From positions 8,627,662 through 8,691,661 of the forward strand of contig NC_062256.1 in the NCBI RefSeq assembly GCF_905475465.1: a stretch of 64,000 nucleotides of DNA. The letters are read 5' to 3'. The stretch comes from Pieris napi (Eukaryota; Arthropoda; Insecta; Lepidoptera; Pieridae). Positions 1 through 10,338 of this stretch are shown here, in pieces (the stretch's first letter is position 1; the number at the start of each line of letters is the position of its first letter). Both the position numbers and the translations under genes were made by a program. Under the pieces are notes generated by a model that was not told where the DNA came from, searched no databases, and was given only the letters and a program-made list of their open reading frames with translations.

Positions 1-204
1 GGTTCATTACAATACATACGGTTATTTTGCAAAGGGAATGTTTTAAGCGATAAATTTCGCTATATATTAACCACTCACTGTATAATTGATATTTTACAGG
101 TTCATAAAATATGGGTCAGGTTACGTGATATAGCCGATGTAATTGTTTCACTATCCGAATTATGTCTCTTTTATACTTAATATAGGAAGAAAAGCACTAA
201 TAAT

Positions 205-330
205 TTATTTATTTACACTTCGTTGCTTTATAATATAAAAATTTAACATAATTACATGTAAAGGAAAGGCAACTGGCTTTATCGCTTTCGAGCGATCTCT
301 TCCAGGCAACCACTGTGAGAAAAAAAATCG
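205..330 (-). repeat. LINE 3'-end relic (AGCGATAAGGCC hairpin family)
   Basis: Read on the minus strand, this copy has the block GTTGCCTGGAAGAGATCGCT, then a four-base loop and the complementary AGCGATAAGGCC, then an AT-rich tail ending in a cluster of AAATAAAT. Six more copies are in the window at about 1248, 13840, 23845, 34745, 38668 and 62828. They share the hairpin and the AACGAAGTGTTAATAAATA-like end, which points to the 3' UTR of a non-LTR retrotransposon. The clade is not determined. The flanks from 1 to 204 and from 331 to 1240 show nothing I can name. Confidence 0.6.
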
Positions 331-1247
331 TTTAAATATAATCTCAAACAAGAAATCACAATCTGTTTTGTTAAAGGAGATCTGTAAAAAATGATACTCT
401 CATTTCAACAAAATAATCAAACTATGTCATAAAAAGTGAATTTAATATGATACAAATCAATCAAAATATCACTTATTTTATAGCTTCTAAATTTAAATTT
501 TCTGCAAATCTCCGTAAAACGGACGTGTAGAACTCTCCACTCTTTAAACACCAAGTATATAGTAACCTTATAGGTAAACATTTCCCAAATACCTTCCAAA
601 ATTACGTCACACTATTAATACTATAGTTAAGAACGGGTCGGTGCGTGTTTTTATTTGGGTGCGTGAGCAGTGATGCCTTATTAAAATATTTCGAGTGGAA
701 ACTGGAAGGACCACTTAGTGCGAGGGAGTTTCACGCCTGAGCTGATATAACAGCAACGACAAGATAGCTTATTTGTGAACTTAGTATATGAATGATTAGA
801 ATGTGTTCCAGGGGCGGCGCTTTAATCTTTTTACGACAGTGTTTAATGAACCGCGTATGCGAATTCTTCGATTAATTAATAGGCTAATTGTAAACGTTTT
901 TATTTGCATTTATGTTAATTTGTAAACTAGTTTTTTAGTGTTTTCACACCTTATTAGCCAACTGTAGTGATGGTTTTATTAGCTTAATATTAAGAGGAAA
1001 GATTTGATTGTTTTGTTTTTGCTGTTTGCTTGTGTTTATTTGCCTTAATAATAATATTAGACGAGCTGTCTTTAAACTTTAAATTTATTTTGATCATTTC
1101 TCTTCTGCCTCGTAATTAGCTACTACTTAATACATTAATTGTGACTCTATTAACCTTTGGATTAGTTTTTACATTTTTTTATTTTTTCTTTAGATTTTAT
1201 TTTAGTTATAGTTACATGTTATTTTGAGTTTTATTTTGTTAATTATT

Positions 1248-1400
1248 TATGCACTTCTTGTACTTTACCCTCTGTAGGTGTTTCTTTTCTTATTTTTCCA
1301 TATTAGGGTTGCCTGGAAGAAATCACTTGTTAGCGATAAGGCCGCCCGTTGCCTTATAGCTTATGTAACCTGCATTTTTTATTTTTTAATAATAATAAAG
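1248..1400 (+). repeat. LINE 3'-end relic (AGCGATAAGGCC hairpin family)
   Basis: This plus-strand copy carries GGTTGCCTGGAAGAAATCAC, TTAGCGATAAGGCCGCCCGT and a tail with AATAATAATAAAGCC. The left hairpin arm has diverged. It contains no coding sequence. Confidence 0.6.
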
Positions 1401-1555
1401 CCCCTTTAATATCTAATCATGACAAAAAAAGATAATATACAGGTTAGATTTTTTACAATTTATTTATCTTGTTATATTTTATTATTGTTATATTGTCCCG
1501 TTACTCAACAGTTGATCATGTGACATGGTATTCAATTCGAAATATTTTCGTTATA

Positions 1556-1661
1556 CAGTGTAAATTCTTTATAACGAATTTCACGGGACTGAGCAATTCG
1601 GTTCGTTATAGAGAACTGCCGTTATAGGGAGAGCAGAGAAAAAACACCAAATTATAAGATA

Positions 1662-1711
<50 letters not shown>

Positions 1712-2024
1712 CAGGCAATGTAATCTAAGATAATGGCACACGTGTTGATGCAATTAACAATAACAAAGTCGAGACGGCTGTTTATGACCTCAGGTGCCTT
1801 TTTTTTAGAAATTTCGGCACCTCAATAGGTTAGTTTTGTAATGAGATTATAAAAACAATTACACTTAAGCATGTTGTTGATATCTCAATATGAAAACATT
1901 TCTTCGTAATAGAGAGTGGCTGTTGCGTTATTAAGATTGAATTAATGTATGGGTTTTGTGTTAAACCCACAAAATTATACCTTCTTTACGTTATAACGAA
2001 CGACGTTATAAAGAGTCTACACTG
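1556..2024. mobile_element. Pogo/Tc1-mariner-like MITE with TA target duplication
   Basis: The element begins CAGTGTAAATTCTTTATAAC and ends with the inverted counterpart GTTATAAAGAGTCTACACTG. TA lies on both sides (1554-1555 and 2025-2026), as expected for Tc1/mariner-pogo insertion. The 469-bp body has no transposase, so it is a non-autonomous derivative. Inside are a pure (TA)n tract at about 1669-1704 and a hairpin AGGTGCC...GGCACCT near 1793-1834. The family assignment rests on the TIR sequence and the TA duplication. Confidence 0.75.
1669..1704. repeat. (TA)n microsatellite
   Basis: An uninterrupted run of alternating T and A lies inside the pogo-like MITE. Such a run is length-unstable in most genomes. 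Confidence 0.9.
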
Positions 2025-2238
2025 TATTTGAATTTAGAATCATTTTATACCTCCTAACGTCTCACGTTCGGAAAGTTCTTAATGTGCGCAATTACCACTT
2101 AAAATCATAGTGACAAACAAAGAAAAATCCCTAAAAGTCCCGTCCATGCCCCATTTATTACATACATTATAACACAAGACTTCATTATTATTATTATTTT
2201 CTACTAAGTATGATTACATTTTTCTTCTTTCTTTTTTT

Positions 2239-2448
2239 GCGACTGAGGCGCAACTAGCTGCTGTGGTCTCTGGGAGAATGACTAGCGCTGTGGAACAGTC
2301 TGCTCCTCAGCATAATGCTGAGCCAGGGCCAATTACAAACACAGCAGACACGCATTACACACTTGAAACGAACCAAATGAGAAACATTTTGTATTTTTTT
2401 TTTAATTTTTTCTTTGATTATTCTTATTTTGTGTGTTTTTTTTTTTGA
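2239..2448 (+). repeat. Interspersed repeat D (GAATGACCAGCGCTGTGG family)
   Basis: The core reads GCGACTGAGGCGCAACTAGC, then TCTCTGGGAGAATGACTAGC, then a hairpin CTCAGCATAATGCTGAG, then an AT-rich tail. Related copies occur at about 4808 (+), 31518 (-) and 35379 (+). The inner hairpin is retained in three copies; the copy at 35379 has lost its left arm. The 61-codon ORF across it is not conserved between copies and is taken as chance. The repeat class is unknown. Confidence 0.6.
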
Positions 2449-2941
2449 TTACTTAATTTAAACTATTAACCCTAACATCATTTCTAGATATTAAGACATC
2501 CATTTGCCACTAGATTATAGCAGCTATACAGCGTAAAATTACCAGCTTGAGTGCAAATAAAAGGTTTTATTAAAGAAATATGCAGTTCAGTAAAAATTCA
2601 TACGAATTATGGAGATGAGCAAAAGTATACATCTGACTAAATTTGCATTTACCCGTTTGGTATAATTTATATTAAATTGACTGTAACATGACTTTTGTAA
2701 AATATTTTTTATTATTGTAGAAACCTGTGGAGTTACCGATCATTTTAGGTCAAAATAAACATAGTATATACATCTTAGTGCTACCGATTTAGGCGCTAGG
2801 CCCGGAGTGGAACTATCTGGATGGAAGAGGGTGGTAGATTCGCGAAGGTAGTCGAAAAATCGCTTTATACAATTTTTTTTTTGTAAACTTTTTATAAGAC
2901 ACATATTTAAAAAAATACGATTCCTGCTCTTTGTATTTAAA

Positions 2942-3150
2942 TCTAAAAAATCTCGTGTCACAATTTTCGTTCCTTTACTCCTCCGAAAGGGCTCGACCGA
3001 TTTTTATGGATTTTTTCATGCATATTCAGTAAGTCTGAGAATCGGATACTATCTTTCAAACCCCTAAGTGATATACCATGTTGGTATCTACTAAAAAGGT
3101 AGGCTAAGTAAAATCACATTATGGAGAAACGAAGTTCTCGGGGACAGTAA
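2942..3150 (+). mobile_element. Short non-autonomous Helitron (family A)
   Basis: The left end starts TC and runs into CTCGTGTCACAATTTTCGTT and a CCTCCGAAAGGGCTCGACCG block. The right end has the hairpin GAGAA-acgaag-TTCTC at 3124-3139, followed by GGGGACAGTAA, a decayed form of the usual CTAG end. The same left end and internal block recur in the intact copy at 53160-53475. No Rep/helicase is present. Confidence 0.7.
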
Positions 3151-3275
3151 TATATATAAAATAATCTATATACAATGTTCACCAAAACGTACACAATTTA
3201 GATATTATTTTATTATAAATACATGCCATAAAAGAGAGGAGAAAACTGGCCGGCCTTTTTGTTTGGGCCGTCTTT

Positions 3276-3461
3276 ACGGCTCAAATATAAGAATCTTCCC
3301 TCCAACCTTGATTTTGTTCCCGTTGGAGTAGAGGCTTGAGATGGGGCTCAACTGCACAGGCGCTAATTAAAGATTTAAGTTGGCGCCTGGTAGATAGTAC
3401 CGGTAACCCCAGAGCTGGTGCTTTCCTGGCTCAACGAATAAGTATCGCAATACAGCAGGGA
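3276..3461 (+). pseudogene. TE-encoded C-terminal coding relic (RLVDSTGDPRAGAFL family)
   Basis: One frame reads through GLRWGSTAQALIKDLSW and then RLVDSTGNPRAGAFLAQRIS without a stop. The same peptide is seen at 14348 (+) and at 17858-18162 (-). Conservation at protein level indicates the coding tail of a retrotransposon. From memory I associate this tail with lepidopteran non-LTR elements, but the clade is uncertain. The nucleotide stretch also folds: GGCGC...GGCGCC flanks an AT-rich near-palindrome. It runs directly into the 5S-bearing segment downstream. Confidence 0.55.
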
Positions 3462-3568
3462 TTTTTTTTATTGGAACGAAGTTCCTTATCGCGCGTTGTG
3501 AAAGGGGGCTAGACGGAAAAAATTAAAATAAAAGTTGTCACGAAACTTTTTTTCTATTTGCTATTGTA

Positions 3569-3664
3569 ATACACCGGTTCTCGTTCGATCACCGAAGTTA
3601 AGCAACGTCGGGCGAGGTCAGTACTTGGATGGGTGACCGCCTGGGAACACCTCGTGATGTTGGC
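3569..3664 (+). pseudogene. 5S rRNA-derived sequence, 5'-truncated
   Basis: The stretch matches animal 5S rRNA from about base 24 to the 3' end. It includes ACACCGGTTCTCG, GATCACCGAAGTTAAGCAAC, CAGTACTTGGATGGGTGACC and CCTGGGAACACC, and ends TGTTGGC. The first two dozen bases of mature 5S are missing, so it cannot make a normal 5S. The internal control region (box A, intermediate element, box C) is nearly intact. A run of nine T at 3665-3673 follows, which is a polymerase III terminator. It is either a dispersed pseudogene or the head of a 5S-derived SINE. Confidence 0.85.
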
Positions 3665-3673
3665 TTTTTTTTT
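3665..3673 (+). terminator. Pol III-type T-run after the 5S-like sequence
   Basis: Nine consecutive T residues directly follow the 5S-like 3' end, the usual place for termination of a 5S transcript. Confidence 0.6.
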
Positions 3674-4250
3674 CGTCGTAAGATTGGTGTCGAGCAAATC
3701 TATCATACTGTTATGATACCAATTAACATATAAATTAATCGAAAGGAATTTCGTTCCATCCGGGTGTCCCTTGCCACCTCTAAAGTTTTTTTAGTTATGT
3801 TTAATTATTATTATTTAGCCATTAATAAGACAAACTTACTTTTTATTAAATGTTATTAGATTAAAAGCGCTATTACATTCGTCATTGATCTAGATTACGA
3901 GGAAAGTATCTCAATTTAAATATTTAAATATCAACCAATCAGCATTCGAAATGTCAGAATAATTGGAAGGCGACGTAAAAACGGTCCTTAATATATTTCC
4001 ATATGGAAAGCGGACTGTGGTAGGCGACCAGTGATTTATAATGACAATGCTTACTTCCGTTGGTACTGAGCTTTTCTCTCTTTATTTATTATTTTTATTT
4101 ATCTTGCAATACTTTTACCTTTTACCTGTTCAATGCCCTTAAAACTTTCACATTACGATATGTGTAATAAGACTTTATTTACATCTCAAAAACATAAAAC
4201 AAGATTTACTTTAAAATTAATGAAGGCAATTGATGAAATTGGCTTATGTG

Positions 4251-4513
4251 TTGGCCTAGTGGTTTTAGCGTGTGATTCTCATCACTGGGGCGTAGGTTTG
4301 ATCCCCGACTGTGCACCAATGGATTTTCTATGTGCGCATTTGACACTCGTACGGTGATGGAAAACATCGTAAGGAAACCGGCTTGGCAACAAAAAAGTCG
4401 AGGGTGTGTGGCAAAGAAAGTCGATCTACTTCCCGATTTGAAATGATCATGAAACATACTGAATTACCTCACATTTAGAAATGTGAGGGCCTAAAACTTT
4501 GTAGAGCCATTGG
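4251..4513 (+). mobile_element. tRNA-derived SINE (family 1), full-length but diverged
   Basis: The head TTGGCCTAGTGG (A-box-like), then CTCATCA...GGTTTGATCCCC (B-box-like) and GTGCACCAATGGA show a tRNA-derived 5' region. The body has the family marks AACATCGTAAGGAAACCGGC and GATCATGAAACA, and ends near GTAGAGCCATTGG. About twenty copies and fragments are in this window in both orientations. The short ORFs across it, on both strands, are chance readings of the SINE. Confidence 0.85.
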
Positions 4514-4771
4514 TATATATGTAAATGGGCATTCTTACTATTAAAAGCAAATATATTTCTGGAAGAAACTGATTTATATATATATATGTAGATATATTTT
4601 ATATACCAATAGACACATACAGGCTGATAAGTGCGAACCCCTATATCATGTGATGAAAATATTTAGACATATTTCATTGTTTTTAACGTTCATAATAATT
4701 GTATGATGATGAATTAATGATAATACGCTTTCCGAAGGACCTTAACATCTAGGTCGTAGAGGAAATAATAA

Positions 4772-5106
4772 ACGGCTCAAATAAATGAATCTATCGTGCA
4801 ACTTTTGGGATCTCTGGCAGAATGACCAGCGCTGTGAAACACGTCTGCTCCTCAGCATAATGCTGAGCCAGGGCCAGTTACAACCACAACACACATGACA
4901 CACTTAAAATGTACCTTTTTATTATTATTATTAATCAAATGTTATGTCTATGTTTATGTATAACTTTGATTTTTTTCCCTTTAAGGTAGGTAGATTTTGG
5001 GCCGTGGGGTATAAGTGCACAGGCGCTAATAAAAAAGCGCCTGGTAAATAGTATCACCCAGAGCTGGTGAATTCTCGCTCAACGAATAAATATCGCAATA
5101 CACCGA
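4772..5106 (+). repeat. Composite: RLVDSTGDPRAG relic interrupted by repeat D
   Basis: The left piece (4772-4807, AACGGCTCAAATAAATGAAT) matches the upstream part of the relics at 3276 and 14348. Repeat D occupies about 4808-4930. The right piece (4986-5106) resumes with GTGCACAGGCGCTAAT and GAGCTGGTGAATTC...CTCAACGAATAAATATCGC. The order suggests that repeat D inserted into, or recombined with, the coding-tail family. The coding frame is broken by deletions. The small cluster of CAACTCTC at 5148-5213 is a decayed end of the family present at 25681. Confidence 0.5.
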
Positions 5107-5663
5107 GGTTATCCTAGTATATCCTCGCTATACTATTTTAGGGTACTGACAATAAACTCTCCAACTAGTTTACAACTCTCTCTCAACTCTCTTACAACTC
5201 TCCGCTAAGTTTTTTCGTTTACAAAATTGACTGACTGTAATAAAAACTGAATTGTAATAAAAACTTTGGTACAGGTGTAAATTCCACCTAAAGGGCCGAG
5301 AAATATTAAAGAATGTATGAACAAGTGTTAACGTTCAAGTAGTCTTTGTCTACTAATTAAGCGTCGGCGCGTTAAACATATTATGCGTGATCACTATTTA
5401 AATGGTAATTAGTTACAATTTCACCTGAATAAATGTTTATCTGGGTTTTTTTGATGAGGTAACTTTTCGTGATGCCCCTACGATACAGGTTCTATTTTTT
5501 GTATTATGAGTTTCGCACACACACGCGGCTCGACTGTTGTGTGGTGGTAGTTATGTGGGACACGCCACTGTGCCTACCCACCAAAACCACCCAAGGCATG
5601 ACACAGGTTCTGTCTCAACCTTATTTAATAGAGCACTACACTACAAGACATACCAACTTTTGA

Positions 5664-5850
5664 CTATTGATTTAAAAGAGTACCGAGAGTTTTTTACGCC
5701 GGCTTTTTCTCTCACCCTACACCCTCTGTCTTCTTTACCGATGAGTAGGGATGCCTACAAATTCAAATTATACTATATATATTATATATATTCAACGTGA
5801 AATAAGTGATACTTGTATCTTATGTTCCATAATAAACATATTTTTATTTA
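5664..5850 (+). repeat. LINE 3' UTR relic (CCGATGAGTAGGGATG family)
   Basis: The block TTTAAAAGAGTACCGAGAG through ACGCCGGCTTTTTCTCTC to GATGAGTAGGGATGCC is nearly identical to 38300-38396, where it lies directly downstream of a LINE ORF2 C-terminus. It is therefore a 5'-truncated LINE 3' UTR. It ends in ATAATAAACATA, a likely poly(A) signal region. Nothing recognisable was seen from 5850 to 6927. Confidence 0.7.
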
Positions 5851-6931
5851 ATTCATTTTTATAATTTGCTGGAGTTGTCAATTTATTTACGTAAAACGTA
5901 CTATTTTTTACTGTATTTCACCGCTAGTATTTATGTCAATTGTACCCCCAATTTAAAATACTTTTTACAAATACTGTCAAACTTAGGCTTTAAGATCCGT
6001 AGGTAATACCTATGTATAAAAGACCATACATTTAGCAAGCTCAAACCAGAGTTTTTATATGTATAAAATTGGTCTACCCCCAATTTTCTTAGGAACTACT
6101 GTCAATAGACACATGTCAAATGTTTGAACCTGTTTTAAAAAGGAAACTTAACTACGTGTTTATTACTCAAGTGTGTGTTGGCCCACAAATGTTCTGAAAC
6201 TAAAAATCATAGCGTCATCATAATTCCAGGGAAAACGGTTCAAGTTTCATCAAAGATTTGTAGATTTTGAGATATGTTCACCTATATACAAAATAGTAGA
6301 GGAAATAATATGTACAATTCAAGCACTGTTTTATGTTATTTAGTGTTTTTTTAATTCAAGCGTTTTACTTTTGCGGTTATTTTTTATCATCATTGTACTG
6401 TTTCTCTGACGCCTCATCATCGCCATTTGCTGATGATGAAGCAATATCTGAGCATCACACTCTCCAAAGTAAAGTTGTATTTATGTTTGCATACTCCTGT
6501 GTAATGAAGGGTTTGTTTACCTAGATAAATAATGTAACGTGAAGTCGTTCTAACATTTTCTATACAACTTTATGTATCGACATACATTTAGATTAATCTT
6601 ATACATTTATAATAATTGTATAATGACATCGTCTAGCTTTGTCATTGCTTGTCCATAATAACATTATTAGGTATCCAATTAGAATAGTTAAATTAAACAT
6701 GCAAGTGACCCTAGTAATAGGCACCTTTGCAATAAACGTTAGGAAAACGCATTACTGCAATTGCGATTGCAATTTATAATATTCAAGGGAAGCGTAGCAC
6801 AAACTGTTTATATGGATTTATATGTATGAATTGTTGATAGAATCTTAACTAGAGCTGTAAAAATAAAACATTATAGGTATGACATTTGGACATTTATTTG
6901 TTGTCAATCAAATCAAATACTTCGATGTTTA

Positions 6932-7169
6932 GGGTCCGTTTCACAAAGTACGGATAAGTTCTATATAAGTTCCAAATTAGCTATTTATTACTTATTGGTA
7001 GGATAAACATTATTGTTGCGTTTCACGACTGTCAGATAGCGCTATTCGTCACATAAAGTCCATCATAAGTTGAGTCCGATGAAGTGTCAAATAGCACAAT
7101 TTATCTCCCAAATAATTTATCTGTTGCATAGCTATTTGGTACTTTATCTATAAATTGTGAAACAGACCC
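6932..7169. mobile_element. MITE with GGGTCYGTTTCAC termini
   Basis: The left end GGGTCCGTTTCACAAAGTAC is mirrored by GTGAAACAGACCC at the right. TTTA flanks both ends (6928-6931 and 7170-7173). The 238-bp body is AT-rich and non-coding. The short terminal repeat and a TTTA or TTA duplication fit a Harbinger-like or related cut-and-paste family; the exact superfamily is not settled. Confidence 0.7.
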
Positions 7170-7224
7170 TTTACTTGAAATATTTAATATAAATTGCAAA
7201 TAATTTAAATATTAACTAAGTAAG

Positions 7225-7416
7225 TTCCGAGCGACTCTCATCCCGATATGAGCATTAAATACTCGCTTGTACGATGAAGGAAAACATTGTGAAGAAATTC
7301 CTTAGGCCTATATAATTAGACAGGGATACGTTGATCACCTACTTGCCCATTAGAAAATAGCGAATCGCGAAACAGATATAGTAATCTAAGACAAACCAAA
7401 AAGGTAGCGCCGCTTG
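7225..7416 (+). mobile_element. SINE family 1, strongly decayed copy
   Basis: GCGACTCTCATCCCGATATG, then ACGATGAAGGAAAACATTGT, then TTGATCACCTACTTGCCCAT and finally AAAAAGGTAGCGCCGCTT keep the order of the family, with internal deletions. The B-box has been lost. No feature was recognised from 7420 to 8130. Confidence 0.65.
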
Positions 7417-8131
7417 TGTTATAAAATGTACATAAGAATTTCGCGGAAACAAACGAAATCCATAACAAATTTTTCATACGTTTTTCACCGACTTATAAAA
7501 CAAATGAAGGCGAATTCGTAGTGTAATTCAATGTTCCAGCACTATTAGTAGTCCATAAAAAACCTAACATCATGCCTGTATGTAACTATCACAATATATT
7601 TGATTCTCTTAACAACCAATTTCTTAATACCGTCTCTTCTCTACAATTATCTTAATCCATAGAAATTTATCTAGAGAAATGCATTAATAAATTATCAGTC
7701 ATGTAGGCTACTAATACTTCCACCATATTTAAATAGCCCAACTTATACTAATATGGAAAAGCGGAAATGAAATCATTTACATACATTAAGCTTTACTTAT
7801 AAGTCCATATTACGCACACAATTTACTACCAAATTGACACTAAAATATTGGAGTTTATTCGTTAATAAATACCACAAGTACGTTTTTACGTGTCAAAAAT
7901 ATTTCTGTTGTAACAACATCATTGTGTTTTGTTTATGATTTTTTTTAATTTTATATAAGTCTTTATCTTGCAATCAGTCAGCTAGACTATGAGCAGATGT
8001 GTTGAGAGCTGTTAGGCGTTCAGAGCAAAATCTCCATCGAGACTGCTCCTCTCTTTCAACCGTGTCTATCAAGACTTAGGATTTGCCTTTTAAGCCTATT
8101 TATTAGGTGCGGTATGGTTAGTTGCGTGGCT

Positions 8132-8712
8132 GTTTATAAAACTAATCTTAACAAAACTTACATTTGTTTAAATTAAATTTAACTTCTTTTAAAATTTGTT
8201 GTAATTTTCTTTGTAATTATTATTATAACAATGTAAAAGAAAGATGTTAAACAAGTAAGTGTGTTTTGTTTATAAAACAAATCTTATCAAAAAATTACAT
8301 GTGTTTAAAATAAATTTAACTTCTTTTAAAATTTGTTGTAATTTTCTATGTACATAATTATAACAATGTAAAAGAAAGATATAAAACAATTTTAATGTGT
8401 TTTGTTTATAAAACTAATCTTATCAAAAAATTACATTAGTTTAAATTAAATTTAACTTCTTTTAAAATTTGTTGTAATTTTCTATGTAATTATTATTATA
8501 ACAATGTAAAATAAAGATGTAAAATAATTTTAATGTATTTTGTTTATAAAACTAATCTTATAAAAAAATTACATTTGTTTAAATTAAATTTAACTTCTTT
8601 TAAAGTTTGTTGTAATTATTATTTTTCTTACAATGTCAATGAAAGATTTCATGTGTTTTTGTTTATAAAACTAATCTTATCAAAAAATTACATTTGTTTA
8701 AATTAAATATTT
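8132..8712. repeat. Tandem minisatellite, about 136-bp unit, 4-5 copies
   Basis: Each unit begins GTTTATAAAACTAATCTTAT and continues through TTTGTTTAAATTAAATTTAA to an ATAACAATGTAAAAGAAAGA block. Unit starts are at 8132, 8268, 8404, 8542 and 8661, giving periods of 136, 136, 138 and 119. The last unit is incomplete. Units two to four are the most alike. The array is very AT-rich and non-coding. Confidence 0.9.
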
Positions 8713-9067
8713 TAGAAAACGGGAACTTTATTTAGAAGTTGTTACAATTTCTTTTTTGTCTAAAATATTAAGTTGTTGTTTCTTTAATATTTAATATCAG
8801 TTTTCTTTTTTATCTTTTCAAGTACTTAATTGACTTATGTTTTCTCTTTCGTATATTTTGTTTAACAATGTAATGTGGCTTTGGCTTTGTATATTCTAAG
8901 TGTTTTATTTTATAATATGTGTAGCTGTAAGATTACTTATAAATATATAATCACCTACACGCCTTAGCAATACTATAGACAAGTATGCCCGAACGAAGGG
9001 CCTACAACAAATCTTCGAGGAAACTAAGAGCAAATTTTTGGACTACTACACTACGAGCAGTGTTAGC

Positions 9068-9226
9068 TCCCGTGTGTGCGTTTGAGTCACGGTTCGAATC
9101 AGCCAATGGAATACAGTGTGCATACAACACAACTAAATCTCCCTTGTATGGTAAAGAAAAACCTCGTGAGGCATGCCTTAGAGCCAAAAATCGACAGCAT
9201 ATGTCAGCGACCTACTTATCCTATTA
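9068..9226 (+). mobile_element. SINE family 1, decayed copy
   Basis: CACGGTTCGAATCAGCCAAT corresponds to the B-box region. AAAAACCTCGTGAGGCATGC, TTAGAGCCAAAAATCGACAG and CGACCTACTTATCCTATTAG follow in family order. The 3' end is replaced by the next element at 9228. The three overlapping short ORFs here, in different frames and strands, are not genes. Confidence 0.65.
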
Positions 9227-9227
9227 G

Positions 9228-9612
9228 AAAAAAAAGGGTGCGTGTACCTACTTATGTACGCGCGTAAGAAGTTATACTTCTTTGGCATTATTAAAAATAG
9301 TTTTTGATTGCATGCAAATAATTAATTACAATTAAATAATCAAAGACTGGAAAAGGAGTCATTACAGTCAATAAAGTTCAGTTTACATTTGAAAAATTAA
9401 ATAAATAAATATTTATTATTATTCTCTTACATTAAGTGTAACATAAATTCTATTATTATTCGAATGTTGTTTTTAAATTATGTCCAATGCCGTAGATTCT
9501 TCCGTGGGCAACTTCTTTCTGTTAATTTTGTGTCACGGTGCGCGCGCATCGTAAAATTTCATTCTCATCAATTTTTCATAACGCGCCTAAAGAAGTATAA
9601 CTTCAAAAATTA
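9228..9612 (+). mobile_element. Element with GAAGTTATACTTC palindromes near both ends (family P)
   Basis: GCGTGTACCTACTTATGTAC and CGCGTAAGAAGTTATACTTC mark the left end. GCGCCTAAAGAAGTATAACT marks the right end. The palindromic core is at 9268-9280 and 9592-9604. Other copies are at 21435, 42062, 47008 and 50903. The inside is AT-rich without an ORF. The class is unknown; it behaves as a dispersed non-autonomous element. Confidence 0.6.
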
Positions 9613-10127
9613 TCACGAAAGAGTTACAGAAATCTGAACACGAGCAGCCAATGTTTTTTTTTTCTCATACATAATAACACTGTCTTAAACATTATCTCTC
9701 AAGCCTTAAATTGAATATTTCATCCTTATCACTCTCATGTCACAACACACTAAAATAAGCGGGACTAAATTATTTTTCTCTTATTAGTTTTAAATACTAG
9801 ATAATAGGGTTTATCTAAGCTCTCTATGTACTAAACAAAAAGTTGCTTTTATCGTTCTATTAATTATCGTAAGGCATAAAATGTGTTGAAGAAATACTGA
9901 CAGCCTAGCTCACATAGCAACATAGGCGGGTTTTCATAATAAAGTAAAAACTATGTAATAATTAACGTTTAGTTTTAATTGAATTTTTTATATTATTGCT
10001 GTCTTTAGCATTATAATTAATTATTTTACTTACTTTAAACCTAATTTAACAGTTAAATGTATCAAACGGATATTAAAATATAATTTACTCACATAGGTAA
10101 CTTAAAAAAATAATATGTACTTCTAAA

Positions 10128-10197
10128 TTGCTAGTTCTCAGATCGAGACCGTAGAACGGATGAGAAGAACTGGCTTCAAATCTCCTACAATATAAAT
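10128..10197 (-). repeat. Relic of the AGAACTGGCAATAAACTCTC family
   Basis: CTAGTTCTCAGATCGAGACC, then GTAGAACGG and AGAAGAACTGGC match the middle of the triplicated repeat at 25681-26340. The remainder of 9613-10338 holds nothing recognised. Confidence 0.5.
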
Positions 10198-10338
10198 CGC
10201 AAAGTTTTTATTAAATATTTAAATTGCCTACAGCATCATGCTCTTCGTCACATCTTAGGTACTATTTACATAATTAAAGCAAGACATTAATTATCAAGAC
10301 ATGAAAAGACGCATAAGAATGATATCGGTTCGTATATA

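Larger units (their letters stand above)
3473..3770. mobile_element. Candidate small element flanked by inverted GGAACGAARTTCC, carrying 5S sequence
   Basis: TTGGAACGAAGTTCCTT lies at the left, and the inverse form AAAGGAATTTCGTTCCA at the right. The 5S-like sequence sits between them. No clear target duplication was found, so the borders are approximate. This could be a mobile cassette that captured 5S sequence, or a 5S fragment inserted between two unrelated repeats. Confidence 0.35.

Noticed and set aside
4206..4457. 83-codon minus-strand ORF
   Set aside because: It is an antisense reading of a SINE; the same peptide pattern recurs at other SINE copies (46346, 54816, 55455).
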